Source of the DNA: Nitrososphaerota archaeon
GTDB lineage: Archaea > Thermoproteota > Nitrososphaeria > Nitrososphaerales > Nitrosopumilaceae
Reading direction: 5' to 3'
DNA length: 33,142 bases
Assembly: GCA_016215465.1 (NCBI GenBank)
Contig: JACRJT010000025.1
Location: forward strand, 1-33,142
Every line of letters starts with the position of its first letter. Positions within the stretch are counted from its first letter, which is position 1. The notes under the pieces were generated by a model. The model worked only from the letters and a program-made list of their open reading frames with translations. It was not told the DNA's origin and did no database searches. The translations under genes and the position numbers were made by a program. Below, piece by piece: positions 7,614 to 14,732 of the stretch.

Positions 7614-8384
7614 TCATGCTTTCAATCTGTACTGGTTTCTATCGAGCCTGTTTTTGGCAAAATCATAGTATTCTGGAACGATTTCAAAGCCGACGTACTT
7701 GCGCTTTAGCATCTTGCTTATCACTGCCACCTGGCCTGAGCCAAGAAATGGATCAAAGACAACGTCTCCAGTCTTGGAAGAATACTGGAGGATCTTCTTT
7801 ATGATTTCTGCAGGTAGCTTGGTCGGGGTCTTTTTATCGCCAGTCCAGTATTCGCGCTTTATCTCCCAGACGTCCTCTTTGTCCTTGTAGTGGAGGCTGT
7901 GTCCGTCCTGTGTCCTGTCTGTCTTTTTGAATCTCACAAACGGGTAGAACTTTCTTTTTTTCTCGTCCTTGCAAACATAAACGCAGTGATAGTGCGATGT
8001 GACGTATTTTCTTGACGTGACTACGCCAAACTGGTATTTCCAAATTATGTGATTTACGGTGGTAAATCCAACACTATCTAGCGCATTTAGGATGTCCTTG
8101 AGATTATTCCATCCGGAAAAAACATACATGCTTCCAGACTTTTTTAGAATTCTAAACGCCTCAGACATCCACTGGAGTGTAAAATCATAATAGTCTTTTT
8201 GCTTAATCTCATTGTACCCCTGCATCACCCTTGACGCCGTCCTGTTGTAGTTTTGCCTGGTTGCCTTAAAGTCAATTGCAAACGGAGGGTCTGTCACTAT
8301 GAGATCTATTTTGTTTGGTAAAATGGATTTCATTCCGTCGACGCAGTCCACGTTGTAAATCTTGTTAAATGAAATGTCAGTCAA
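7614..8384 (-). CDS. Site-specific DNA methyltransferase (N6-adenine or N4-cytosine), orphan
   Basis: An S-adenosylmethionine-dependent amino-methyltransferase acting on DNA bases. Motif IV DPPF is at residues 32-35 near the N-terminus. The SAM-binding motif FDPFLGSG is at 210-217 near the C-terminus, followed by YVGFEI. This order (IV first, then I) is the beta-class arrangement. The DPP(F/Y) motif separates these enzymes from C5-cytosine methylases but does not decide adenine versus N4-cytosine. At 256 residues it is a complete compact enzyme. The TTG start at 8384 is only 2 nt after the tatA stop, so the two genes look co-transcribed and translationally coupled. No restriction endonuclease gene is visible nearby, so it is probably a solitary, epigenetic or housekeeping methylase. 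Confidence 0.93.
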   Translation of the reverse strand: MTDISFNKIYNVDCVDGMKSILPNKIDLIVTDPPFAIDFKATRQNYNRTASRVMQGYNEIKQKDYYDFTLQWMSEAFRILKKSGSMYVFSGWNNLKDILNALDSVGFTTVNHIIWKYQFGVVTSRKYVTSHYHCVYVCKDEKKRKFYPFVRFKKTDRTQDGHSLHYKDKEDVWEIKREYWTGDKKTPTKLPAEIIKKILQYSSKTGDVVFDPFLGSGQVAVISKMLKRKYVGFEIVPEYYDFAKNRLDRNQYRLKA

Positions 8385-8386
8385 GG

Positions 8387-8734
8387 TTATTTTTTGTCCT
8401 TTTGATCAGAATCGTTATTTCCTGGCATTTTTTCCGATATTGCCTTTTTTATCTCATCGTCTGTCTTTGCGGCAAAGTCAATGCCGAGTGATTTTGCCAT
8501 GAACTCTAGTTTCTGCCTTTCGTTTTGCACCGGGTTGGTTATGTTGAGATTTGCGTTTGTGATTCCTGAGATTTGATTTTGGATTTCTGACTTTGTCCTG
8601 TTATATTCTCCGACTGTCCGTCCAAGCTTTTTTGCCACGTCTGGGAGCTTGTTTGTGCCAAAAAGCACGATTAGTGCCACAAGTATTATGATTATCCACT
8701 CGCTTCCCAGGATGTTAAGGACGTAATTCTGCAT
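8387..8734 (-). CDS. tatA: Sec-independent translocase subunit TatA
   Basis: The pore-forming subunit of the twin-arginine pathway, which exports folded proteins across the cell membrane. 115 residues: a short extracellular N-terminus, a single membrane helix (about 12-25), the hinge LFGTNKLPDVAKKLGR with the conserved FG and P, an amphipathic helix, and a polar Lys/Asp-rich tail ending in DKK. TatA and TatE cannot be separated on sequence alone. It is the upstream gene of a two-gene transcript with the methyltransferase. A TATA-like CTTTATTTTT on the minus strand lies about 25 bp before the ATG. TatC is not in the window. Confidence 0.93.
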   Translation of the reverse strand: MQNYVLNILGSEWIIIILVALIVLFGTNKLPDVAKKLGRTVGEYNRTKSEIQNQISGITNANLNITNPVQNERQKLEFMAKSLGIDFAAKTDDEIKKAISEKMPGNNDSDQKDKK

Positions 8735-8854
8735 AGTTGATTTTTCACTTGTCGAAAAATAAAGTTTGGCACTAGTCTAGATCTGTCTAGTAGTCGCTAT
8801 ACAATTATGCACAATCTAGTTAAAGATCATAATACCTGATCACGTCTCATAGGG

Positions 8855-10195
8855 TTGAAAACACTCGCACTAATCTTGTCATTGTTGGTTGTAAGCATGG
8901 CAATTGCGCCTGCATTTGCCGTGATTCAGACGTTTCAAACCGACAAGACCTCCTACAAAAAGGGAGACCTGATTACCTTTAGCGGGACAACTGATTCTGC
9001 CCATGCAAATAAAATGGTCTCAATTAAGATTTATGGTCCTGATGGCAAGTTTATCACATTACTTGGCGGTCCCTCTGATTCAGACGGAATAATAAAAATT
9101 AATCCTATAGACACATCCAAGGAAAAATACTACACCAAATTTGCACAAAAGGGAGTTTACAACGCAACTGCATTTTATGACATGGAGCCAAACTACAAAG
9201 GCAAATTCACACTGTTTGATTATTCTGCAGATGGCTCACCTGTCAGCCCGTCTGCTGCTGATCTGATGAAAGGACAATCTTCTACACCCACAACTACCTC
9301 CACGACACCGACAACCTCCACTACAACACCAACTACGCAACCGCCGTTACAGCCGCCAACAACTGAAACGCCGAAGACGGAACAACCAAAAACCGAAGAG
9401 CCAAAAACAGAGTCTCCGCCGGAAGAAAAATCAGTGGAAAAACCAAAAACAGTCATCCCTGGATTTCCAGACCCAACCAAGGACCCGCAGACATATGTTG
9501 ACAGATACAACAACGATTTAGCATTTAAGGAATGGTTTGACAAGTATTTCCCAGGTGAGTCAATCTATGATGTGGTGGGATTGCCTGATCCTGCAAAAAC
9601 GCCGTCCACAGTTCCGGGATTTCCAGACCCAACCAAGGATCCGCAGACATATGTTGACAGATACAACAACGATTTAGCATTTAAGGAATGGTTTGACAAA
9701 TATTTCCCAGGAAAAACAATCTATGAGGTAGTTGGACTACCAGAGCCCCAGCCAATTGTTGGAGTCTGCGGTGAGGGAACAGTTCTTCAAAACGGAGTCT
9801 GTGTAGTTGAGCAAAAAAGCGGAGGCGGATGCCTTGTAGCTACTGCTGCATACGGGACAGAGCTTGCCCCCCAAGTGCAAAATCTGAGGGAGTTGCGTGA
9901 CGGTGTGTTGCTTAGGACTGATTCCGGCTCTGCGTTTATGAGCGGGTTTAACGCATTTTATTATTCATTTAGCCCCACAATAGCTGACTGGGAAAGGCAA
10001 AGCCCGTTGTTCAAGGAAACAACAAAGACTGTACTGACGCCACTACTCTCATCACTAACCATACTGAATTACGTAAACGTTGATTCGGAGCAGGAACTGC
10101 TCGGGTACGGATCTGGAATAATTCTGCTAAACATTGGAATGTATTTTGTGCTCCCTGCACTTGTGGTACTGCAGATTAGAAAGCGATTTGTGTAA
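8855..10195 (+). CDS. Secreted surface protein with internal tandem repeat and CFI-box C-terminal domain
   Basis: 446 residues. Order: signal peptide (1-22, ending AFA), an Ig-like beta domain (about 24-130), a long Thr/Pro/Glu linker (about 145-200) likely to be glycosylated, and two 52-residue repeats starting GFPDPTKDPQ (203 and 255). A short CGEGTVLQNGVCV motif then leads to the CFI-box domain. The box GGGCLVATAAYGTE (Cys326) is followed by a conserved region of about 120 residues with two hydrophobic stretches, the last one ending in basic RKRFV like a membrane stop. The box resembles domains annotated CFI-box-CTERM; its exact role (anchoring or sorting) is not established to my knowledge. 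The TTG start at 8855 is chosen because it gives the signal peptide directly and no ATG is available upstream. A paralogous C-terminal domain occurs at 26.4-27.9 kb. Confidence 0.9.
   Translation: MKTLALILSLLVVSMAIAPAFAVIQTFQTDKTSYKKGDLITFSGTTDSAHANKMVSIKIYGPDGKFITLLGGPSDSDGIIKINPIDTSKEKYYTKFAQKGVYNATAFYDMEPNYKGKFTLFDYSADGSPVSPSAADLMKGQSSTPTTTSTTPTTSTTTPTTQPPLQPPTTETPKTEQPKTEEPKTESPPEEKSVEKPKTVIPGFPDPTKDPQTYVDRYNNDLAFKEWFDKYFPGESIYDVVGLPDPAKTPSTVPGFPDPTKDPQTYVDRYNNDLAFKEWFDKYFPGKTIYEVVGLPEPQPIVGVCGEGTVLQNGVCVVEQKSGGGCLVATAAYGTELAPQVQNLRELRDGVLLRTDSGSAFMSGFNAFYYSFSPTIADWERQSPLFKETTKTVLTPLLSSLTILNYVNVDSEQELLGYGSGIILLNIGMYFVLPALVVLQIRKRFV
9461..9760 (+). repeat. Tandem duplication (156-bp period) inside the CFI-box surface gene
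   Basis: Copy 1 starts at 9461 and copy 2 at 9617. The first 95 bp or so of each copy differ at only two third-codon positions, while the rest of the unit (about 60 bp) has diverged. The unit encodes GFPDPTKDPQ...AFKEWFDKYFPG plus a variable end. Near-identity with only synonymous changes points to recent duplication or gene conversion. Confidence 0.95.
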
Positions 10196-10196
10196 A

Positions 10197-11345
10197 CTAG
10201 GAATTTACCGACTCTAACGATTTCTTTTTTATAACACTCATTGCGGAAATTCCAATCCCTACTACAAAGAACACCAAGTACGGAGTCGCGTTACCTGAGA
10301 ACTCTGATATCAGACCAGATATTATTGGGCCAATTGCCCACCCAAGCCCAAACGTGGTCTCGTATGCCCCTATTATCACTCCGGACGTTTCCTTTCTGAC
10401 CCTTCTTAGAATTATTTCAAGTGTGAGCGGGAAAATCACACTAAACCCAAATCCCATGATTGCCATCGCTATCCCAAACTGTATGATTGACTCTGAAAAA
10501 AACGACAGCAAAAGCCCTGCTGAAATGCAAAAAGTTGAGGCAAGCAGGGTTTTTGCCGTATGCCTTGCAAGCCTTTCTGCCAGTGCAAGTGTTATGACAC
10601 GCGAGACCCCAAACACAAAATACAGTATTTCTATTGCAGTTGCTGACATGTTGCGGTCGTTTAGAAATGCAGGGTGTATTGCCAGGATCATTCCAAACGA
10701 AGAAGCGCAATAAATCAAAATCACAATCACGTGCGGAAACTTGGTAATCTCCCTAATTCCTGAAAATGAAAACTTGGAGTGAGGCAGGGGCGTGTGCTTT
10801 TTTGCAACCTGGATTGCAAATATTATGGATGATGCAAGGACAAAGGTTGCAATCTGGAATAAGAGCCGGTACGACGCATCCATCCCCTCCAAGAGAAACG
10901 TCCCGATTAGCGGGCCTATCATAAAGCCGCTGACAAAAAACCCGGTAAACCTTGCAATGTTCTTTATACGGGATTCAGGAGTGCTTGCGTTTGATATGAT
11001 GGCTTCTGCAGGGGGCCAAAAAAATGCGTGCGCCACCCCTGTCATTGCCCTAAATGCCATCACCTCTGGAACTGACTTTGCAAGCGAAAGCAAATACACT
11101 GACGATGAGTTTATGATGATTCCCAGGGATAGGATTCTGCCGTTGTTGATTCTGCCTAGTAAAGCTCCTACAAAAACTGGGATGAATATGTACGGGATAA
11201 AATTTGCAAGGCCGATTAGCCCCAAATCTGCATATGATGCACCAAGCTCGTTTTTTGCAAATATTGGAACGAGCGGATTGTGCATCCCATATGACGTGCC
11301 GATCAAAAGGGCCGTGATGTTTACTAAAACGAGTGTTCTGTTCAT
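10197..11345 (-). CDS. MFS transporter
   Basis: 382 residues of regularly spaced hydrophobic helices, consistent with the 12-helix major facilitator fold: a proton-coupled membrane carrier, probably an exporter. The N-terminal half has the typical first-helix pattern with GTSYGMHNPLVP and a basic loop after helix 2 (GRINNGR). The substrate cannot be deduced. Its ATG overlaps the stop of the upstream methyltransferase as ATGA (11345-11342), so the two are one operon and probably translationally coupled. The 3' end abuts the convergent surface-protein gene with 1 bp between stop codons. Confidence 0.9.
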   Translation of the reverse strand: MNRTLVLVNITALLIGTSYGMHNPLVPIFAKNELGASYADLGLIGLANFIPYIFIPVFVGALLGRINNGRILSLGIIINSSSVYLLSLAKSVPEVMAFRAMTGVAHAFFWPPAEAIISNASTPESRIKNIARFTGFFVSGFMIGPLIGTFLLEGMDASYRLLFQIATFVLASSIIFAIQVAKKHTPLPHSKFSFSGIREITKFPHVIVILIYCASSFGMILAIHPAFLNDRNMSATAIEILYFVFGVSRVITLALAERLARHTAKTLLASTFCISAGLLLSFFSESIIQFGIAMAIMGFGFSVIFPLTLEIILRRVRKETSGVIIGAYETTFGLGWAIGPIISGLISEFSGNATPYLVFFVVGIGISAMSVIKKKSLESVNS

Positions 11346-12031
11346 TTGTAAGCTGCAACCATTATTGCGCCGCCCATGAGGTCTGTATCAAATTCAACGC
11401 GGGAGAATTTCTCAAGAATCAGCAATTCCAGCTTTTTGTTTTGTGGCCATCGCTTAAACGTTCCATACAACGTTCCGAATTTTAATCCAAGCCTGCCCCC
11501 TACTGCAAATGCAACGATTGGCAAAATCGTCCTGAGATAGAATGAAACACCTGCGCGAATTACTGCGTTGTCGGGCTTTCCCAAGTCTACTATGACAAAG
11601 CGGCCGCCATTTTTTAAAACTCGGTGAATTTCTGAAATTGCGATTCTGAGATTTATTGCATCTCGAAGCGAGTATCCGCACAGAACTGCGTCAAACTGTC
11701 CGTCCTTGAACGGTATGTGCTCAAAGACTCCGCACGACAAGTCGGGAACTTTTTGAAAATACGTGCTTGTGTTTTTCAGCATTGGGACAAGCGGGTCATA
11801 AAGTGTAATGGTCAGATTGCCGTCGCAGATTTTTTCTGCAGTCTTTGACATGTTTCCAAAGCCAGATCCTGCATCCAAGATTGAATCGCCTGGATTTACC
11901 CTTCCCTTTATCCCCCTGTTCCTGTGCTCTGTGTCCTTTCCAAGCGAGATGTACTTGTTTACCTTGTCATAAATTGGGATTATCTGCCGTAATACCTCGA
12001 TTACCTCTCCCCAATAGCTTCCAAGACCCAT
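11342..12031 (-). CDS. UbiE/MenG-like class I SAM methyltransferase
   Basis: 229 residues with a Rossmann-type methyltransferase core: motif I SILDAGSGFGNMS, motif II around CGVFEHIPF, and LKNGGRFVIVDL (motif III). The N-terminal YDKVNKYISLGKDTEHR and the later hydrophobic segment (VSFYLRTILPIV...) match the UbiE/COQ5/MenG group, which methylates quinone precursors. Ammonia-oxidising archaea use menaquinone-type quinones, so demethylmenaquinone methylation is plausible but not proven. It is the first gene of the operon with the MFS carrier (4-bp overlap). A minus-strand AAATTATAGC at about 12050-12059 is a reasonable TATA box. Confidence 0.82.
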   Translation of the reverse strand: MGLGSYWGEVIEVLRQIIPIYDKVNKYISLGKDTEHRNRGIKGRVNPGDSILDAGSGFGNMSKTAEKICDGNLTITLYDPLVPMLKNTSTYFQKVPDLSCGVFEHIPFKDGQFDAVLCGYSLRDAINLRIAISEIHRVLKNGGRFVIVDLGKPDNAVIRAGVSFYLRTILPIVAFAVGGRLGLKFGTLYGTFKRWPQNKKLELLILEKFSRVEFDTDLMGGAIMVAAYK

Positions 12032-12126
12032 TAGTACTGGATACTAATCAGCTATAATTTGTACTAACCCGAGCTTTTTGCAACGTCAACCTTCTGCGTT
12101 TTTGTAAGATGTAATGTTTTTCACTC

Positions 12127-12282
12127 ATGAACAATGCCGGTCAGAATATAGAAATCCCGTTTTTTGGGATTGGGAATCCTGTGGCTGATCTCGTCGTTGT
12201 TATTATGTCGGATGTTGAACATTTTGATAAATTCTTGACGAAAAAATTCAAAGCAAAAAATATGGTGATGAGATACTTTTAA
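12127..12282 (+). CDS. Possible 51-residue microprotein
   Basis: Reads ATG to TAA with a protein-like composition: FFGIGNPVADLVVVIMSD, then a Lys/Phe-rich helix ending MRYF. The alternation VADLVVVIMSD followed by an amphipathic helix recalls half of an Lrp/AsnC-type ligand-binding (RAM) domain, so it may be a remnant rather than a complete gene. No clear ribosome site or TATA is seen. The surrounding intergenic stretch 12032-12346 holds nothing else I can support. A 100-residue minus-strand frame over the same DNA looks less protein-like. Confidence 0.35.
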   Translation: MNNAGQNIEIPFFGIGNPVADLVVVIMSDVEHFDKFLTKKFKAKNMVMRYF

Positions 12283-12346
12283 AATGCGCAGATCATGCGT
12301 GAAAAGTCCGTAACTCCCATTGAATTTTATGCTGGGAATGACGACG

Positions 12347-12913
12347 TTATTGCTTTTTGTCTTGTTTAATTTTGCTTGATTTGATATTTTTGGTAGATTT
12401 GGAGTCAGTTTTAGTCTTGACACTTTTGTCAGACTTTATTTTTTTGTCCTGTGTAGTTTCTGATGATTTTAAATTAGGTGAATGTTCTTGTTTTTCCCCG
12501 ATTTTTATGATGAACGTGGTTGTTTCATGCGGTATGACTTGAAATAAAATCCCTTCAACAGATACTATCACCTTGTACTCGCCGTTTTCTTTGAATTCAA
12601 CTGGAATTGTGACCGCACCGCTATGAACATGGGTAAGCGGTATTGGTCCAAATACTAGTTTTCCATCCTTTGTTATCGTCACAGTGTAGTCGATATGTTG
12701 TTGAACTGTGCCTGATCGTGGATTTAGAAAATCAATTTTTAATTTTGCCGTACTTCCAGGGGATGGTTTTTCTGGAATTGCGGAAATTCCCACCTTGAGT
12801 GATCCTTTGTCCGTAAACAATACCTGTTGATAGTTATCAGCAGATGCACTAAGCTGCGAGGACATGAGAACACCGCAAACAAGCACCATGATACAAAATG
12901 ATGCTTTTAACAA
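12347..12913 (-). CDS. Secreted Ig-like protein with Lys/Ser-rich C-terminal tail
   Basis: 188 residues. A signal peptide (1-26, ending SASA) precedes a beta-sandwich-like domain (about 30-137) with FDFLNPRSGT-type spacing: 'KLKIDFLNP...DYTVTITKDGKLVFG...GEYKVIVSVEG'. Such domains are common in thaumarchaeal envelope proteins. The last 50 residues are almost all Lys, Ser, Thr, Asp and Gln, a flexible basic tail that might contact DNA, nucleic-acid-coated surfaces or glycans; this is a guess. The TTG start directly abuts the stop of the upstream gene (TAG then TTG), implying coupling. An internal ATG at 12889 would shorten the signal peptide but still leave a hydrophobic leader. Confidence 0.75.
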   Translation of the reverse strand: MLKASFCIMVLVCGVLMSSQLSASADNYQQVLFTDKGSLKVGISAIPEKPSPGSTAKLKIDFLNPRSGTVQQHIDYTVTITKDGKLVFGPIPLTHVHSGAVTIPVEFKENGEYKVIVSVEGILFQVIPHETTTFIIKIGEKQEHSPNLKSSETTQDKKIKSDKSVKTKTDSKSTKNIKSSKIKQDKKQ

Positions 12914-13150
12914 CTATGTCCCTAGCCCAACCTCTGCTCTTAAAACTTTTTCAAGAATTTGAATTTTTAACATCATGAGCCTGAAATATAATTTTCCTGC
13001 CCTTGGGTTAGTACTGACCAATTCATCAATTTTTTCCAAAATAAATAAAATCTCATAATGAGGTATTTTTGACAGTATTTCTTCTTCTGATGTTCGTTTT
13101 GCTAATTGTATTATCTCACTATCAGTCATGTGTCTAAATTCTAATGCCAT
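12914..13150 (-). CDS. Small helical protein of unknown function
   Basis: 78 residues from the ATG at 13150 (a TTG six bases upstream at 13156 is possible). The chain is Leu/Ile/Glu-rich with no breaks, compatible with three or four helices. There is no Cys, signal or membrane segment. The phrase MTDSEIIQLAKRTSEEEILSK resembles the start of a small regulatory helical domain, but I do not recognise the family. It is directly followed by the secreted Ig-like gene with no gap, so the two are an operon. An AT-rich TATA candidate (GATATATGATAAATCC, minus strand, about 13164-13180) precedes it. Confidence 0.65.
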   Translation of the reverse strand: MALEFRHMTDSEIIQLAKRTSEEEILSKIPHYEILFILEKIDELVSTNPRAGKLYFRLMMLKIQILEKVLRAEVGLGT

Positions 13151-13254
13151 TACCAATTATGCGGATTTATCATATATCAAGTGTGTTAATCAATTATTAT
13201 GTATTTGTTTAATTAAATATCAAAAAATTAAATGTTTGTCTCATAATTGCGGTT

Positions 13255-13428
13255 CTATTGTGATTTCTGATTAATCTTGAACAGTCGCCGCATATGGGTT
13301 TCGTGCAAATATTGAGATTTGCTGTGATTGCCGTAGGTGGCTCTGATGACCTTTCTAGTACACACAACAATGTGCAAGCCTAAATTCTGGCTCTGACTTG
13401 TGACCTCTTCCCGTAATGTATCGAACAT
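13255..13428 (-). CDS. Possible 57-residue basic microprotein
   Basis: An open frame with ATG at 13428 and TAG at 13255-13257, composition protein-like (LHIVVCTRKVIRATYG, then a His/Arg/Lys-rich C-terminus). It follows the MEDS gene on the same strand, about 70 nt downstream and past a hairpin, so it could be a third operon member. The frame is open for 13 further codons upstream without another ATG. No ribosome site is clear. The rest of 13151-13496 is AT-rich promoter-like DNA for the small helical gene. Confidence 0.3.
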   Translation of the reverse strand: MFDTLREEVTSQSQNLGLHIVVCTRKVIRATYGNHSKSQYLHETHMRRLFKINQKSQ

Positions 13429-13446
13429 AATTTGTATTAATCCTCT

Positions 13447-13466
13447 AGACTCGTAAAGCCGAGTCT
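13447..13466. terminator. Perfect 7-bp hairpin downstream of the MEDS gene
   Basis: AGACTCG, a 6-nt loop TAAAGC, then CGAGTCT. It lies 31-50 bp past the MEDS stop on the minus strand. No T-run follows in that direction, so it may be an RNA-stability or processing hairpin rather than a classic terminator, or an operator. Confidence 0.4.
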
Positions 13467-13496
13467 GCTAAAGGCAATGAAAAAATTTCCCAAGTG

Positions 13497-14051
13497 TCAT
13501 TTCGTTTTGATTACGATCCCTTTTCCAAAATCTGGAGCAAAAATTGTGTACTCGTGTATGCTGATTATTTGCTGCATGAATTTGGCATCGTCCATAAATT
13601 CCGTGTTGTATATGTTCAGGACAGAAACATCGTGTCTCTCAAACAGTGTCTGGATGAATTCTTCAATTAATAATAGATCATGTTGCTGCGCTCTGGTGAA
13701 TCTGTCGTGCTGTACTATGATTCTCGATGTGTGATTTTTTGCATTTTTCACAAACTCCTCAATTAGCTTGGTGATCTGATCTTTTCTATGATTAGTTACG
13801 TTGTAGGTTTTCAGACTGTTATTTTCCTTGGAGGACGACACGTCGATTCCAGCAGAAGCCATGTCTGCTTCCACGTCCTGTGTGGCTTCACACGAAAGAT
13901 AAAGGCACACATGGCTGTTCTTTAGCCCCATGTCCAAGAAAAGAAACCCAAGCGACTTGGCGTATCTTTGGTCCTCATAGAATACAAGAATACTTGATTT
14001 GTCTTTTAGTTCTCGTATGAACTTTGTAGGCTCGCCTTCGTTTTGCGTCAA
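13497..14051 (-). CDS. MEDS (DcmR-like) sensory domain protein
   Basis: 184 residues making up one alpha/beta domain. The opening pattern SSILVFYEDQRYAKSLGFLF, then GLKNSHVCLYLSCE, matches the MEDS domain: a RecA/KaiC-related fold without a working Walker A, known from DcmR-type sensors of methylotrophs and methanogens. Late segments RIIVQHDRF and HDVSVLNIYNTEF keep the family strand order. There is no membrane segment, so it is a cytosolic sensor; the ligand is unknown. It starts with TTG at 14051, 7 bp after a winged-helix gene, so sensor and DNA-binding parts are split over two co-transcribed genes. An N-terminal ATG is not available. Confidence 0.82.
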   Translation of the reverse strand: MTQNEGEPTKFIRELKDKSSILVFYEDQRYAKSLGFLFLDMGLKNSHVCLYLSCEATQDVEADMASAGIDVSSSKENNSLKTYNVTNHRKDQITKLIEEFVKNAKNHTSRIIVQHDRFTRAQQHDLLLIEEFIQTLFERHDVSVLNIYNTEFMDDAKFMQQIISIHEYTIFAPDFGKGIVIKTK

Positions 14052-14058
14052 AAGTTTC

Positions 14059-14349
14059 TCAATACCTAATATTCATTGATTTCATCACATCGGTAAACCT
14101 GCGCAACTGTTCAAGGAAAATGACTCCTTTCTCTGTTATGAAAAAAGTGCATCCCCTGCCGTCTTTAATTGACTTTACAAGATTTGCGTCAACAATTTTT
14201 TTGCATTTTTCATTTATCGAATTATACGAGACGTTTGCCATTCTGGATACTGTCGATATTGTGACCCCGTTTCTCCCAGAGTCTGCAATTACGCTCAAAA
14301 TATCGCTTAGTATGCCTATCTCTGAGCGGTATTGCTGCTTTACCATCAT
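14059..14349 (-). CDS. Winged-helix DNA-binding protein partnered with the MEDS gene
   Basis: 96 residues from ATG 14349, preceded by GGTGGGATT; a GTG at 14367 would add six. The fold is a single winged helix: YRSEIGILSDILSVI (helix 1), the recognition helix around VSYNSINEKCKKIVDANLV, a wing KDGRGCTFFITEKG and a C-terminal helix for dimerisation. This is the archaeal one-domain regulator type (HTH_45-like). It is first in an operon with the MEDS sensor. Target genes are unknown; autoregulation would be usual. The DNA upstream (14350-14553) contains a 10-bp palindrome ACGAATTCGT (14412-14421), which may or may not be relevant. Confidence 0.85.
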   Translation of the reverse strand: MMVKQQYRSEIGILSDILSVIADSGRNGVTISTVSRMANVSYNSINEKCKKIVDANLVKSIKDGRGCTFFITEKGVIFLEQLRRFTDVMKSMNIRY

Positions 14350-14553
14350 AATCCCACCATAACCCACGTATCTGAAATGTCAATCACCATTAACTTGAAT
14401 TTCAATTCACGACGAATTCGTTTCATAATGCTATAAGATTTTTGGTGAAATGTAAATTTATTTATCTCATAAAGGCAATCCCTGAGCAGCGTCATTTACC
14501 CATATGTTACTAGTTGACTGGTTTATCTTGTTAATTAGGTAGGAAGTGATTAC

Positions 14554-14685
14554 TTGACACGATATGATTTTAAGAAAGTCTTATCAGTAATCTACTGTCG
14601 TGGTGTGATCATTAAACGAGTAGCCGGACGTCCCACATTTTATTTTAGGAATCTAGAGCCAAAATTTACCGCACCAAAAACATGA
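14554..14685 (+). CDS. Predicted 43-residue basic microprotein
   Basis: TTG start at 14554 and TGA at 14683-14685. The composition is strongly protein-like (DFKKVLSVIYCRGVIIKRVA, then GRPTFYFRNLEPKF), with a single Cys and net positive charge. A near-consensus archaeal Shine-Dalgarno AGGAAGTGA sits at 14541-14549, four bases before the start. That is the best evidence, since most genes here are leaderless. An ATTTATTTAT at about 14455-14464 could be its TATA box, giving a leader of roughly 70 nt. It converges on the proteasome gene. I do not recognise a family; nucleic-acid binding is possible from charge only. Confidence 0.5.
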   Translation: MTRYDFKKVLSVIYCRGVIIKRVAGRPTFYFRNLEPKFTAPKT

Positions 14686-14732
14686 TCTGGGAAAACAACC
14701 TCATTATCTGATATTACGAACTAGGATTCTGA

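Noticed and set aside
10792-11379. 195-codon plus-strand frame inside the MFS gene
   Set aside because: Antisense to a clear membrane transporter; its composition mirrors the reverse complement of hydrophobic codons.
12121-12423. 100-codon minus-strand frame overlapping the secreted Ig-like gene tail
   Set aside because: It is a shifted reading of the Lys/Ser-rich tail plus intergenic DNA. It has no domain pattern, and a more protein-like frame exists on the other strand.
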